A stretch of DNA of 64,000 bases from Acanthosepion pharaonis. Its lineage: Eukaryota; Mollusca; Cephalopoda; Sepiida; Sepiidae. Shown here in pieces: positions 1 to 10,564 of the stretch (positions are counted from its first letter, which is position 1; each line of letters starts with the position of its first letter). The notes under the pieces were generated by a model. It was not told the origin of the DNA. It made no database searches and saw only the letters and a list, made by a program, of their open reading frames with translations. The position numbers were made by a program, and so were the translations under genes. The stretch covers positions 186,001-250,000 of the forward strand of contig CAHIKZ030002026.1 of assembly GCA_903632075.3 (NCBI GenBank), in the 5' to 3' direction.

Positions 1-1239
1 TGGCTTTGTCTAAAGTATATTACATTATCTGCGTTAAATTGGGATCTAACAGAGATTAAATAGGGATCCAACAGAATTATCAGATAAAGAACCAATGAGA
101 AGCTTTTGTCAGTCTAATGTTTCACTTTTATTGAAGCTTCACTAGAGAATGACATATGGAGAAAAAGAAGAAAGAAATTCTGGTATTTTTATTTTGTTTT
201 GTTTGATTTTGAGTGGTTAATCATGTTTCACATTCATATTGCTTGTTAAACAAACGTTAGTATCATTTATGGCGTTCCGAATTTAAGGAGAGATGACGCG
301 TTCTTTCGAAGTTCCAAGAAATTAACGGATTCCAAGCCTAACTGAAAAACCGTAAATATTGCTCTCGTATGTAAGTATATAATAATTCGAGTTTATCTAT
401 GTGGGATTCAGATAATATATATTCCTAAGTGTGTCTGCGTCTATTAGAGATTATGTTTGGTGGTTATTCGCATGTTGAATGTTAACGTTTTTACGTACAC
501 ACCATTTGTTTTAGATAATCATAAGTTAGATTCTTTGAGAATGCATACAATCAAGGTTGGTGATGTAACATAATGTTTTTGACGTGTGTCTATAATTGGT
601 AAAATATTTGTAAGTAACCCCTCGAAATACTTTCGACGTAAAGAATTATGTTATCTTTTAATTAGGGTGACATTTATAAAATCAAAATTATGGTCAGTTT
701 TGTTCCTGTGTATTACGGGCCAGTTTAAAATGGTTGCCTAACGTAAATCCCTTTTATGTACGTACAGACAGGCTTTTAGATTCCTAATTATATCACCGAT
801 TGTCTTGAACGTGGTGGTAAAGATCCTAGTACTAAGGATAAATAATTTTTTAGAATGAGTATTAGATAGGATTAGATTATGAATTTTGTGTTGTTAGAGG
901 TGCTATTGGTGGCATCTAGTTTTTTGGATTCGTGAACTTTGTATGCTCATTTTTTTAGCTTTGAGGATAATATGATATGGGTAGGGAAGTCTAAATGTTT
1001 TATCAATGTATTTCTCTTCTTCGCCTAGGTGTTAGATATTAGAATATGTTGACCAGATTAGTTCTGATCGCGTATTTAGTAATTCTTAGTGGCCTAGGAA
1101 GGTAATTAAAGCTATTTTCTCATCCAGACAAAGTTCATCGACTTTTGATTTATTGTTGTAAGCTGATACTGTTTTCGTTATTTTCCATGATATTTTTGGT
1201 GTAATTTGTTTTTACTTTTCTATATGGGTAGGGGATTTT
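1..1239. other. AT-rich background, no gene recognised
   Basis: No reading frame of useful length, RNA gene or named repeat was recognised in this stretch. Base composition is ordinary for the AT-rich parts of the window. Confidence 0.5.
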
Positions 1240-1405
1240 CAGCAACATCCACATATGCAAAAAATGTACATAGTACAAAAAAAGCTAACAGGAAAAGAAA
1301 CATGATCTGGTTCAACCCACCGTACAACAAAAACGTAAAAACATAAATAGGAAAAATAAACTCATATACAAACACTACTCCCCATCAAGCACTCTAATAT
1401 ATATA
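1240..1405 (+). pseudogene. Penelope-like element scrap (RT thumb / linker)
   Basis: A short plus-strand translation reads RKRNMIWFNPPYNKNVKT, then a stop. The WFNPPYNKNVKT block is characteristic of the region between the reverse transcriptase and the GIY-YIG endonuclease in many Penelope-like elements (family knowledge). The same block occurs in decayed form at about 9.9 kb. Both ends are lost, and it stops near a small (TA)n run. It is a fossil fragment with no coding potential. Confidence 0.65.
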
Positions 1406-1499
1406 TAAATTGTTGAGGTTAACAACATTTTTCTTTGGTGTAAGACTAACCGAAAATTGTATTTCTTTAAATAGTATACGTCATTTTACATCACTGTTT

Positions 1500-1700
1500 T
1501 GAGGACTTAGCGACAACTAAACTGGATATAACATGTAACTTGAAAAGAAAAAAACGGCTATGAAGGAATCCCCTATCGATACCGAAAAGAGCGATAAAAG
1601 CTAGTGGACTTGAGAAACTTATTTACCAGAAAAATTTTTAATAGAAAGATTCTATAAATTTCAATCAACAGTAGCAGTAGCTGCCCAGTCAATGAATGCT
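1500..1700 (+). repeat. dispersed repeat, copy 1
   Basis: The segment resembles 21,266-21,480 (shared blocks around ACAACTAAA.TGGATA, GAAAAGAAAA and GAAAGATT.TATAAATTTCAA). It also resembles, in reverse complement, about 23,000-23,085. No coding capacity is seen and the family is not named. Identity by eye is about 75 percent. Confidence 0.45.
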
Positions 1701-2506
1701 AAATGTTTGCATATAAGGAAAAGTCATGATTTGTCACCGCATTATTGAAAGTGATGAGAAGGTTTTATTATCAATAAAATATTTATAAGATATTGCTTGC
1801 GATAGAGATCAGAGTGCCTAGAAAATATTTTTCACACTGTGTCCTTAATGTAATTGTTAATAGAACTGTGAGCATTGATACTGATATTTCCAATCATAAG
1901 GAGACGATCAATTGGGACGAAGCATAACGTGGCTTTTCGTGAGTCTTATTCATTCGAGATGGGTTACATAGAACCAAATCATGAGAGTGAATATCACGTT
2001 TGTTTGTTGAGACTCGCAGAAATCACTGAACTGAAATTTAATTTACTCTAAGAAAATATATCTGCGTGTAGATGTGTGTTTGTACGTATATATTTGGTCA
2101 AGAGGTTTTCATTTAACCACATTTCGATATTTGATCATTGATAATTTATATTAGGACTATTTATCTAACGTCATAAGTCAGTTGAATCAGAATAATGATC
2201 ATTATGGATTAATAGCATTCCTTTACTTTATCGTCCACATTCCTTCAGAAGAAAAATTACTGAAATAAGAATAATTGTATTAAATATGTAGAATAAATCT
2301 ATTAGCAATTTTAATTTCTTTTTTAAGAAATGGTGTACTTCGGGAAACAATTTTAAAAATGAAACAGTAAAACGTCAGATTTTTGTTCCTTCGCAACATT
2401 GCATTAAAGCAGAATTGACATTAGTGTTAATGATTATTGATTGCTCTAATTAATATTCTATTAATGAAATGTTCACTATATTTGTGTGCTTAAACATACA
2501 CAAATT
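1701..2506. other. AT-rich background, no gene recognised
   Basis: No supported coding or RNA feature was seen. The stretch ends at a CA microsatellite. Confidence 0.45.
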
Positions 2507-2536
2507 CACACACACACACACGCACACACACACACA
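2507..2536. repeat. (CA)n microsatellite
   Basis: A run of CA dinucleotides with one CG interruption. Confidence 0.9.
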
Positions 2537-2571
2537 TATATTTTATGACAAAGTGTAAAGGTTTACTTGTA

Positions 2572-2646
2572 ACGCGTTTCGTCCTTTAGGACTTCATCGG
2601 ACTAATTTTGTTATGTTGGTATTAAAAATTAGTCCGCTGAAGTCCT
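2572..2646 (-). repeat. hairpin with hammerhead-like core
   Basis: Bases 2588-2609 and 2624-2646 form an inverted repeat of about 22 bp with one mismatch and a 14-nt loop. On the minus strand the left arm continues as CGATGAAGTCCTAAAGGACG followed by AAACGCGTT. This is a GATGA box, a 4-bp stem with a UAAA loop, and a GAAAC box. The layout resembles the hammerhead ribozymes reported in Penelope-like elements. It differs from the consensus by a C in place of U4 and an extra A before stem II, so activity is doubtful. Confidence 0.5.
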
Positions 2647-2847
2647 TTTTCCCCATTATTGCTCTTGATATAAAAATCTATATCGTTTCAGAAAAAGAGC
2701 ACCATGACGCAATTAAATGCATCAGAAATTTAAAAACAGCATGCTGTACTGCTTAGCATTGGCACTTGAGTTACAATGCAAACATTTCAGAGTGTTTGCG
2801 TGTCAATTCAAGGGCAGTCCGAAACATTCGGAAAGAGTTGGTTGAGT

Positions 2848-3147
2848 CTAATGGTGATTACAAAGGTGCTTAGAGTGATAACTAGTCATGGCAACGCTAT
2901 GCCTCCATTTATTTTCCCACAGGACATCAAACTCAATACATCGTCTTGAGGAAGTAGGGCTACCCTGGGTCAAGAGGGTGGCTGCATTTACGATACCGTC
3001 CTCAGAATATCCATTCTTATTATTCGTGAACATTTTCTGTTGTTCTACCAACATTTACACGAGTTTTTCGAATTTTTGTTCGCACAGTTTTTGCTGTTCG
3101 TCTTGCCGTCTGGCCATTTCAAGTAGTATCGTTTTAAAGCCTTCCAT
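2848..3147 (-). pseudogene. Gypsy gag N-terminus (inverted 5' part of element A)
   Basis: Read on the minus strand from an ATG at 3147, 30 residues rich in Glu/Gln/Lys (a predicted helical start typical of small Gypsy gag proteins) are followed by one in-frame TAA. The same frame then stays open for 68 codons to 2848. Homology to gag seems to fade near 2.93 kb. The segment lies 230 bp downstream of the LTR at 3380-3970 on the same strand, where gag should begin. The rest of gag and pol lie on the opposite strand from 5.25 kb. See the inversion finding. Confidence 0.65.
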
Positions 3148-3379
3148 TTTGATTTTTTCTCAATTAAGCCTTGGTAAATTTTAATGTACGATTTTGGTGA
3201 TATCTTTTTTCGCCAAAGTTGTGCTGGAGAACGTTTTCTTGATTTTCGACCAAATTCTTAACATTAAAATCTCGCACTAGTGACGTTTTCTGATTTGGAT
3301 AAATTCTCGTCACTAAAATGTTGCCTTTTGGACAATCCTTGTCAAAATGTTATACTTTGACTAATCCTCGACGCCAAAA
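3148..3379 (-). other. Gypsy 5' leader and primer-binding region
   Basis: Directly after the LTR end (TACAACA) the minus strand reads TTTTGGCGTCGAGGATTAG. The TGGCG start is usual for a primer-binding site at the LTR edge of a Gypsy element. The matching tRNA was not identified. The leader then runs to the gag ATG at 3147. It contains local repeats of an AAAATGTT-type motif. Confidence 0.6.
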
Positions 3380-3970
3380 TGTTGTAACCCAGAGAAGGTT
3401 ACTGAATAGAATAATCAAACAAAGGTTGGTAATGAACGATACTAGTTAGTACATGAACAAGACATATAAGATTCGCCAGCGGCGCGTAGAAGAAATAGTC
3501 AATTGCTAGAAGTGAGTCAAGTGAATTCCACAATGAATCTTCAACTGCAGGATATTTATTGTATATAAAATACAATTGTGGCACAAGGCTAAAATGGGGA
3601 GGGGTCATCACTAACTATCTTATACCTAGCTAGTCTGATTCACGATCCATTCACACATTACAGTTTCCACATTCACCATAAGAATTCGTCCGTCACCAAT
3701 CAATCCTCCATCCACCATAATACCGCATCCTCTCAAGGGAAAACCTACAAAATGCGCCCCCATGCCTTAACAATTTAATAATAATAAATATATATATAAA
3801 ATTCTAATAATGAAGAATGAGAGGGGAGGGAGATTAACCAATAATAAAATTAAAACTCAACACAAAGTAAAAAAAAATGAATCCGCAACTGCAGACCAAC
3901 ATACAGTGTTTACTACTGTATTTATGTGAATGGGGACATACCCATTATAGTCCGTATGTATGCTAAAACA
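3380..3970 (-). repeat. 5' LTR of Gypsy element A (591 bp, inverted)
   Basis: On the minus strand the LTR runs from TGTTTTAGCATAC to GGGTTACAACA, with TG...CA ends. Its first about 80 bases and last about 150 bases match the 3' LTR at 8774-9022. It carries an AATAAA at about 3557 (minus strand) that fits an R-region poly(A) signal. Relative to the 3' LTR it keeps about 360 extra bases lying between two copies of a CTGCAGTTG..GATTCATT repeat. The five bases just outside its start (minus strand) are CTGTA, identical to the five bases after the 3' LTR. Confidence 0.8.
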
Positions 3971-4031
3971 TACAGAGACAACGCAAAATTGCACAAATAT
4001 GAAAAATCAATATACAAATATATTAACATAC

Positions 4032-4032
4032 G

Positions 4033-4082
<50 letters not shown>
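4032..4082. repeat. (CA)n(TA)n compound microsatellite
   Basis: CA repeats pass directly into TA repeats. Short translated frames here only reflect the repeat. Confidence 0.95.
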
Positions 4083-4088
<6 letters not shown>

Positions 4089-4227
4089 TAAACATACATA
4101 TAAAAACATAAAACATACATATATATAAATAAATAAATTCTTTTTATCAAGTAAATTAAGAAATATGAAATAGAAAGACGTATGTTAAGCTATAAAAACA
4201 TAAAGATAAATATGCATATAAATATAT

Positions 4228-4231
4228 ATTA

Positions 4232-4263
<32 letters not shown>
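4228..4263. repeat. (ATT)n microsatellite
   Basis: About eleven ATT units in a row. Confidence 0.9.
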
Positions 4264-4266
<3 letters not shown>

Positions 4267-5254
4267 CATACCATTATTACTATTCATATACAAATATCAA
4301 TTTATCAGTTAAAATTGACGCTGGTGAGACAGTATCAATGAATGCAACATATGTTATGCACACCAATGCATGTAAAAGCATATACAATCAATATACATAT
4401 ACACAAGTGCACAACAATAAAAAAATGAATAAAGAAAAAATATATATAAATATACGAACACCCATATACAAACAGATCTAAATGGATATAAAAAAAACAA
4501 GCACATATTAACAACAAACATAAAAACAAGCACATAGAAAAGTACGTCAATATAGAACAGGAGTAGAAACAAATATACTCACGTACAAACACAGTAACCA
4601 TATTAAATTCAGAGTCTATGTAAGATTAATTCCGTAAAAGTTACAACTATTCAATACTGACTAAATAATCCACTTTACATAAAATTCTTAGCAAAGGTAA
4701 ATAATAATTAAAAATATAAGGACAAAAAATTACAGATTTCCAATACCATTTCAAGTTAAAAGATAATTTATGTCTGTAATTAACAGTGGGCTCCTTCATT
4801 TGATTTATTAGGTTTATCTTGTCCTTAAATTTAATGATTTCTGGCTTTCCTTTATGGCACTGAATGCTGAACAATTTCTGAAGAAGAAACTTGAGACAAC
4901 AGAAATTTGGTTCTGCAGAAGAATGCTACTGACAATACCATGAACTGAACATGTGGGCAACAAGGAAGCTTTAAGGAAAATGGAAACAAATAGACGCTTA
5001 TACTAACAATTAGAAAGAAGCACTTAAAATTTCTGGAACACATAACGAGGAAAGAAAATTTGTAAAATTTGACACTCGCAGGACATACTGAAGGCAAGCG
5101 TGACAGAGAGAAACAGCAAATAAGTTACTTAACGAGTTTGTGTAAATATATTTCTAACAATTACTAACACACTAATTTCGTAAACTATCTATTACTAAAG
5201 AAGACTGGTGGCCTCACATTTAAACAAACGGTTACTTTCTTTTGGAAGTTTTCA

Positions 5255-5720
5255 GTCCGAAAACGTCTTTGTTCCATCAAAGATGGAAATGTATTACTTT
5301 GTGAAAAACGAAGATAACGACTTCACAACGTTCGCAACCATTGTGAACAAAAATTGGCAGAATTAAGTCCTGATAATTTTAAATGCTTGATATTTGTGCA
5401 AGAGTTAGTGTCAACAAAAGACGCTGAAATCCGAAGAAGGATTTTAAATAAATTGAAAAACGAACCCAATTTACCGTTACAAAACTTAGCAGAAGATTGT
5501 CAGAAATTTATAAATGTTCGTCAAGATGCCAAAGATATTGAGATAAGCGACGTTTCGCATATTTAAAAAGTGCGTAAAAAACAAAGTGAAGAAGGAAAAA
5601 AATATCACTCCTAACCCCTGTTACGCTTGTTGAGAATTACATTGGTATAAGGATTTTCCTTACAAAAAGAAACAATGTTTCCGGTGTGGAAAAAAGGATA
5701 TGAAAACCCACTGTAAGACA
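5255..5720 (+). pseudogene. Gypsy gag C-terminus with zinc knuckles (element A)
   Basis: The plus strand encodes a gag-like segment (LAELSPDNFKCLIF at about 5.36 kb), open from 5354 to 5566. A frameshift follows, then a double CCHC knuckle region at about 5612-5715. Knuckle 1 has an in-frame TGA after its second Cys, and its last Cys is replaced by Phe. Knuckle 2 (CFRCGKK...THC) has lost the residues that should carry the spacing to His. In these elements gag packages RNA into a cytoplasmic particle. This copy cannot do so. The N-terminal part of gag is on the other strand at 2848-3147. Confidence 0.75.
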
Positions 5721-5779
5721 AAATAAAAAAAAATACGAGTGAGTAGTTACATTGAAATTATAATGAGGATAAATCTCCT

Positions 5780-8480
5780 ATAAGAAAATCTGTGCAGGTA
5801 AAAATCCTGAACAAAAACATTAAACTGCAACTCGACAGTGGTTTTGATTTAAGTGTGATAAATATTTATACATGGAAAAAATTGGGTAAATCAACGTTAA
5901 TGGCTACCAAAAAGTCAACCGTAGTGTTACAGGACAGAAAATAAAATTCGAGGGGCAATTTACGACAAATGTATTGTTAAAGATAAAACCTTAAAGTTAA
6001 GACTTTTTGAGAAAAACACGAATAACCTGTTTGGAACAGATTGGATGGAATAATTCATTTTATGGAACAGTATGATCAATTCGTTCTGCTAAAAAGTAAA
6101 AGGTTTTACTAACGAAACAGAAAGTTTAAAAAAAAATTAAAAGCTAAATTCCCAGACGTAATTTCTGGTGGGTTAGATAGGGGCAAGAAAATGAAAGCTA
6201 AATTCGAGCTAAAAGAAAAGAAATGTACCATTTGCTTCGCTAAAATAAATTGATGACAAGCTTGATAGACTCGAAAACATGGGTGTTTTATCGAAGGTGG
6301 AATATAGCGATTAGGGTTCGCCAACCGTTTATATAAAAAAAAATGTCGAAAGAGATACGCATGTGCGCAAATTTTTCGACGGGATTAAATGATGTCCTCA
6401 AAAGTTATCATTATCTACTTCCGCAGCTTAGTGGGGATCAGATATTTTACAAAATCGATCTAAGTGACGCGTATCTTCAGATTCCAGTAGACGACGAATG
6501 TCCAAGATGACTGATCATAAATACACATCTTGGGATGTACAAATTTAATCGTTTGCCTTTCGGCATAAAGGTCGCTCCAGCAATTTTTCAGTAAGTAATG
6601 GACACGATGCTGAGTGCACTGGACTTTGCAGTTGCGTATCTTGACGATATATCGCTGAAAATTGAAAACCCTGAAGAAAACAAGAAAAATATTTTCGAAG
6701 TTTTCAGAAGAATTCATGACTATGGATTCAAACTGAAGGACGAAAAGTGTGAATTCTTTATTGACAAAATTAAATATTTAAGTCAGATAATTGGCAAGAA
6801 GGGCAGGAGACCAGATCTAGCACGTGTCAGTGCTATAAAGGACATGTCTGCTCCTGTAGATGTCAGTACCCTACAAAGTTTCTTGGGGTTAGCAAGTTAC
6901 TATAATGTATTTGTACGAAATAGGCATTTCTTGCGAGCTCCGTTGAATGAGCTTTTGAAGAAAGACGCTAAATGGTCTTGGACGACGGAATTCCAGGAAG
7001 CATTTGAGAAAATAAAAAAAAATACTAACGTCGGACTTATTCTTGACACACTACGATCCCAAAAAAGAAATAATCATAGCAAATGACGCTAGTGCCTACA
7101 GTATAGAAGCCTGCATTAAGCATAAACTAGAAGACGGCTCAATTAAACCGACTGCACACGCATTCAGGACGCTTTTTCCAGCTGAGAAAAATACTCTGTG
7201 ATTGAAAAAGAAAGTTTAGGGATTGTCTTTGTTTTGAAAAAAATCATAGATTCATTTACGGGAGAATGTTTACTTTACAAGCAGATCACAAAATGTCGAT
7301 AGCTATTTATGGGTTCAAAAAGAATTACCGACTCATACGACTAATAGGTTACAATGATGGTGAACCATTTTATTGAATCACGACTTTAAAATGTAATTCT
7401 TATCATTGTGTAAATTAAGTCATACAGACGGGTTGTCCAGACTTATTCCAAGGAATAATGAACTTTTAGAAGACACGGTCATTGCTTTTCTACAATCGGA
7501 AGTAGAGATAAAAAACGTACTATGCAATACTGTGCGGGAACTACCTGTGACGTTGGAAGATATAAAGAGTAAAGCGTTGGTGGATAAATTATTACTGAAA
7601 TAAAAAAAATAATTAAAGTCAGGACTAAAGGAGATTCGGGAGAATACTCAATGTGCGATGACGTTCTCGTGTACAGCGAAAGAGTAGTGCTACCTTTCGC
7701 ACTACAAAAGAGAATCCTGAAAGAATTTCATACAGGACACCAGAATGAAAAGCTTGATGAGAAATTACGTATACTGGCGTAGCATGGATAGAGACATTGA
7801 ATGTCTGGTGAAGTCATACAAAGGCTGTGTTTTGGTGGCTAAAGCATCAACAGTTAAATTCAAACTATGGCCAGAAACTGACCGCCCATGTTCACATCTG
7901 CATGTTGACTTTGCTGGTCCACTTAATAGGACGTATTATCTTATTGTCGTAGACAGTTTTTCAAAATAGCCAGTTTTTCAAAGTAGCCAGAGATATTCAG
8001 ATGTAACAAACCAACCACGCAAACTGTAATTCAGCTTCTACACGAACTGTTCGCGAGATTCGGAGTACCAGATTCGATTGTGTCGGATAACGGCACTCAA
8101 TTTACATTGAAAGAATTTAAGGAATTTTGTAAAATGTTTATGGCAGAGAACATAACAATTTCCCTTTACCATCTTAGAAGCAAAGACCAGTCAGAGCGTT
8201 TTGTGGATATCTTCAAAAGGGCTCTAAAAAAAGCCAACGGTGGATCCGCAGATGCTGCATTACGGTAATTTTTACAGGTGTATAGGCCTACAGCGAATAT
8301 AAATACGCCTTCGGCCATGACTCTGACAAAAATTAAGTTTTCACGAAAAATACGATCAGTTTTTGACAAATTCATACCCAATAAGAAAAGACATGATCAT
8401 GCGGTACAAAAACCTGAATTTTTTTTTATAAAATTAGTCAAAAGGTTTTTTTTATCGTATGTACCAGTCAAATAAAAAAT
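5780..8480 (+). pseudogene. Gypsy pol: protease, RT, RNase H, integrase (element A)
   Basis: Ordered Ty3/Gypsy pol domains can be followed across several frameshifts and stops. The protease motif LDSG is at 5831-5842 (usual form LDTG). RT spans about 6.44-6.9 kb with KIDLSDAYLQIP and an intact YLDD at 6637-6648. Residues 6598-7086 stay open through RT thumb and connection. The RNase H core is at about 7.05-7.23 kb (ANDAS, then IEKESLGI). Integrase spans about 7.68-8.27 kb. Its HHCC zinc finger has lost one Cys (SYKGC instead of SCKGC). Its catalytic residues remain: Asp at 7907-7909, Asp at 8086-8088 and Glu at 8194-8196, a D,D35E spacing. The product would copy and integrate the element, but the frame breaks make this copy inactive. 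Confidence 0.9.
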
Positions 8481-8773
8481 TATTGGTAAGTCGAAACTGC
8501 CGTACGAAGAATTGTCAGGATGGTGTTTCTAGTTAAAGGTCCTGAATTGGTCCACAAGAAGCACAATAATCATATTAAAAGTATGTATTCAATTGAAGAG
8601 ACAAAGTTGAACCAATGGAGGTTCTTTTTGATACTTTCGATGTACCCACCTCTCAGAAAGCTCCGGAGATAGAAGTCCGAAAGAGACGGAGTAAAAGAAA
8701 AAGAAGGAATACGGAAAGGATCGAAGTCAACCCCAAAAGAAAAAAATATACAGAGTAAATCCAAAAAAGAGGG
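8481..8773 (+). other. Gypsy pol tail and polypurine tract
   Basis: Degenerate C-terminal pol sequence rich in Lys/Arg/Glu codons. It ends in a purine run (AAAAAAGAGGG) right before the TG of the LTR at 8774, which is the expected plus-strand primer site. Confidence 0.6.
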
Positions 8774-9022
8774 TGTTGTAGCATACCTACGGACGAAAAT
8801 GGGTATGTCTCTATTCACATAAATACAGTAGTAAACACTCTATGTTGGTCTGCAGTTGGAGATTCATTGTGGAATTCATTTGACTCCAAGCAGTTGACTA
8901 CTTCTACGCGAACCTTATATGCGTTGTTCTTGTCGTAAGTACTATCGTTGATTACCAACCTTTGATTATTCTAATCAGTAGGGTTAGGGTTTCTAATCAG
9001 TAACCTTCCCTAGATTACGACA
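8774..9022 (+). repeat. 3' LTR of Gypsy element A (249 bp, internally deleted)
   Basis: Runs from TGTTGTAGCATAC to GATTACGACA. Compared with the 591-bp 5' LTR it lacks about 360 bases between two CTGCAGTTG..GATTCATT repeats. It has gained 22 bases at about 8979-9000: TAGGGTTAGGGT plus a second copy of TTCTAATCAG. The following bases CTGTA (9023-9027) match the target duplication at the 5' LTR. Confidence 0.8.
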
Positions 9023-9027
9023 CTGTA

Positions 9028-9640
9028 GTTATTTGGATGATTGAATCCTGATGAGTCTGTTCATTTGTCGTTCGTGTATTTGCGTGCTCATATATTCAAT
9101 CATATTTACGTGTTTGTGTATTATGACATCTTGTCACCGATAAATCTTTCTCCCTCGTTCACTAAATCTCTCATCACAAACCAGTCAATGTAACTAATTT
9201 TGTAGCCATATATTTTACCTCTTACTTCCGCTCAGATTCGGACGGAAAACTTAACATATTACTAAGAACAATATATGAAAATTTAGGCATACTTTCTCCG
9301 TTTTTTCTTTGAATAATTTTGTAAGTTTCTAAATTTGATGCATGGTTTAGAGTTTAGTATTCGTAACTTTTATTTTTTTAATTACATAATGAATTGAAGA
9401 TTAATTAATTATACTGATTTCCTATATAATCTAAAATTAATTTTAAAGCATTAATAAATTGTATCTAGGTTGCATCGTCGCGTTATTTGAATTATCATAT
9501 GTTTGTAATTTGATTGGCCATTACATCTTACGTAAAGATATTCCTCTTAGTGGGGGTAGTGTTTCTTTTTTTAACTCTTTAAAAACCTTTTATTTCGCAA
9601 TGAACACTATCACGTGACAAGACAAGTTTTTTCGACTATT
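9028..9640. other. AT-rich flank, no gene recognised
   Basis: Nothing beyond AT-rich background was seen between the Gypsy 3' LTR and the Penelope-like remnant. Confidence 0.45.
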
Positions 9641-9649
9641 TATATATAC

Positions 9650-10505
9650 GTTTCAGTGATGCATTGTAAGTAGTACATTGTATTGTAGGTAGTCTATTCT
9701 AACATAAATTTCCATAAACAACAAGGTATCTTCCAAATAAATAAAAGAAGATATAACTAAAATAAACAATTCAACAAACATATTTATCGCAGAGGACGAA
9801 ACTAGAAATTTATATGAACTAAAAGATAGTGGATTATCGCAACAGTCACATACACCACAGAAGACAAACAAAAGTCAACAGGAAGAGAAACATCGTATAG
9901 CCAAACACACCGTCAACAAAAACGTAAAAACAAACGTTGGAAAAATATTCATCATACTCTTATGCAAATACCTCCCCGAATGAAGCACTCACCACAAAAT
10001 AGTACTAAACACAGTAAAAATCAGCTACAATTACACTGAGAACATAACACAAATAATAAACAAAAGCAAAACAGCAAAACTATCAACAAACCACCCGAAC
10101 AAATTAAACCCACGTGTAACTGCAGAATAATAAACGAGTGTCCATTAAATAGCTATTACTTTCAAAACAATGAAATATACCAAGCCATGGTAAAATGATC
10201 AGATAACGAAGGAAAAAATATTCATAGGGGTAACTGGAGGATCCTGGAAGCAAAGAAACTATGCAAACAAAACATCTTTCACAAATAGAAAAATCACGAA
10301 CAGCTTAATGTTTTCCAAGTATATCTGCTAAATTAAAAACAAAAAGGAAATCACAACAAAAATGTCATAGAAAATAAGGAAAATAACATCAGCCTAAAAC
10401 GATCAATCCAAAAACTGCAAACTCTGCTTGGAGAAAAAATAGATATGATTACCTTCCAAGACCAAAACAAAGTACTAAATAAACGATCTGTCGCCTCTGA
10501 GTGTT
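9650..10505 (+). pseudogene. Penelope-like element: linker and GIY-YIG endonuclease remnant
   Basis: Translation in shifting plus frames gives the conserved order of a Penelope-like 3' half. First comes a degenerate RKRN...NKNVKT-type block (about 9.88-9.95 kb). Next is a Cys-rich CNCRIINECPLN linker (about 10.11 kb), then FIGVTGGSWKQR (about 10.23 kb), the YIG core and Arg of the GIY-YIG nuclease. A KLCLEKK segment and NKRS (about 10.43-10.49 kb) close the domain. The nuclease would nick target DNA to prime reverse transcription. At least two stops and several frameshifts make it dead. It ends against a (TA)n tract. Confidence 0.8.
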
Positions 10506-10516
10506 GACTTCAATGA

Positions 10517-10524
10517 ATATATAT

Positions 10525-10560
<36 letters not shown>
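10517..10560. repeat. (TA)n microsatellite
   Basis: A TA run directly following the Penelope-like 3' end. Confidence 0.9.

Positions 10561-10564
<4 letters not shown>

Larger units (their letters stand above)
3971..5240. other. flank of Gypsy A with microsatellites
   Basis: Non-coding DNA between the two halves of the Gypsy element. If the inversion model holds, this was the upstream flank of the insertion. It holds a (CA)n(TA)n tract at 4032-4082 and an (ATT)n tract at 4228-4263. No gene is recognised. Confidence 0.55.

Noticed and set aside
2572..2610. Canonical hammerhead ribozyme
   Set aside because: U4 is C and there is an extra A before stem II, so only a hammerhead-like label is justified.
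3922..4601. Several overlapping frames rich in Tyr, Ile and Cys on both strands
   Set aside because: They run through (CA)n, (TA)n and (ATT)n tracts. Composition explains them.
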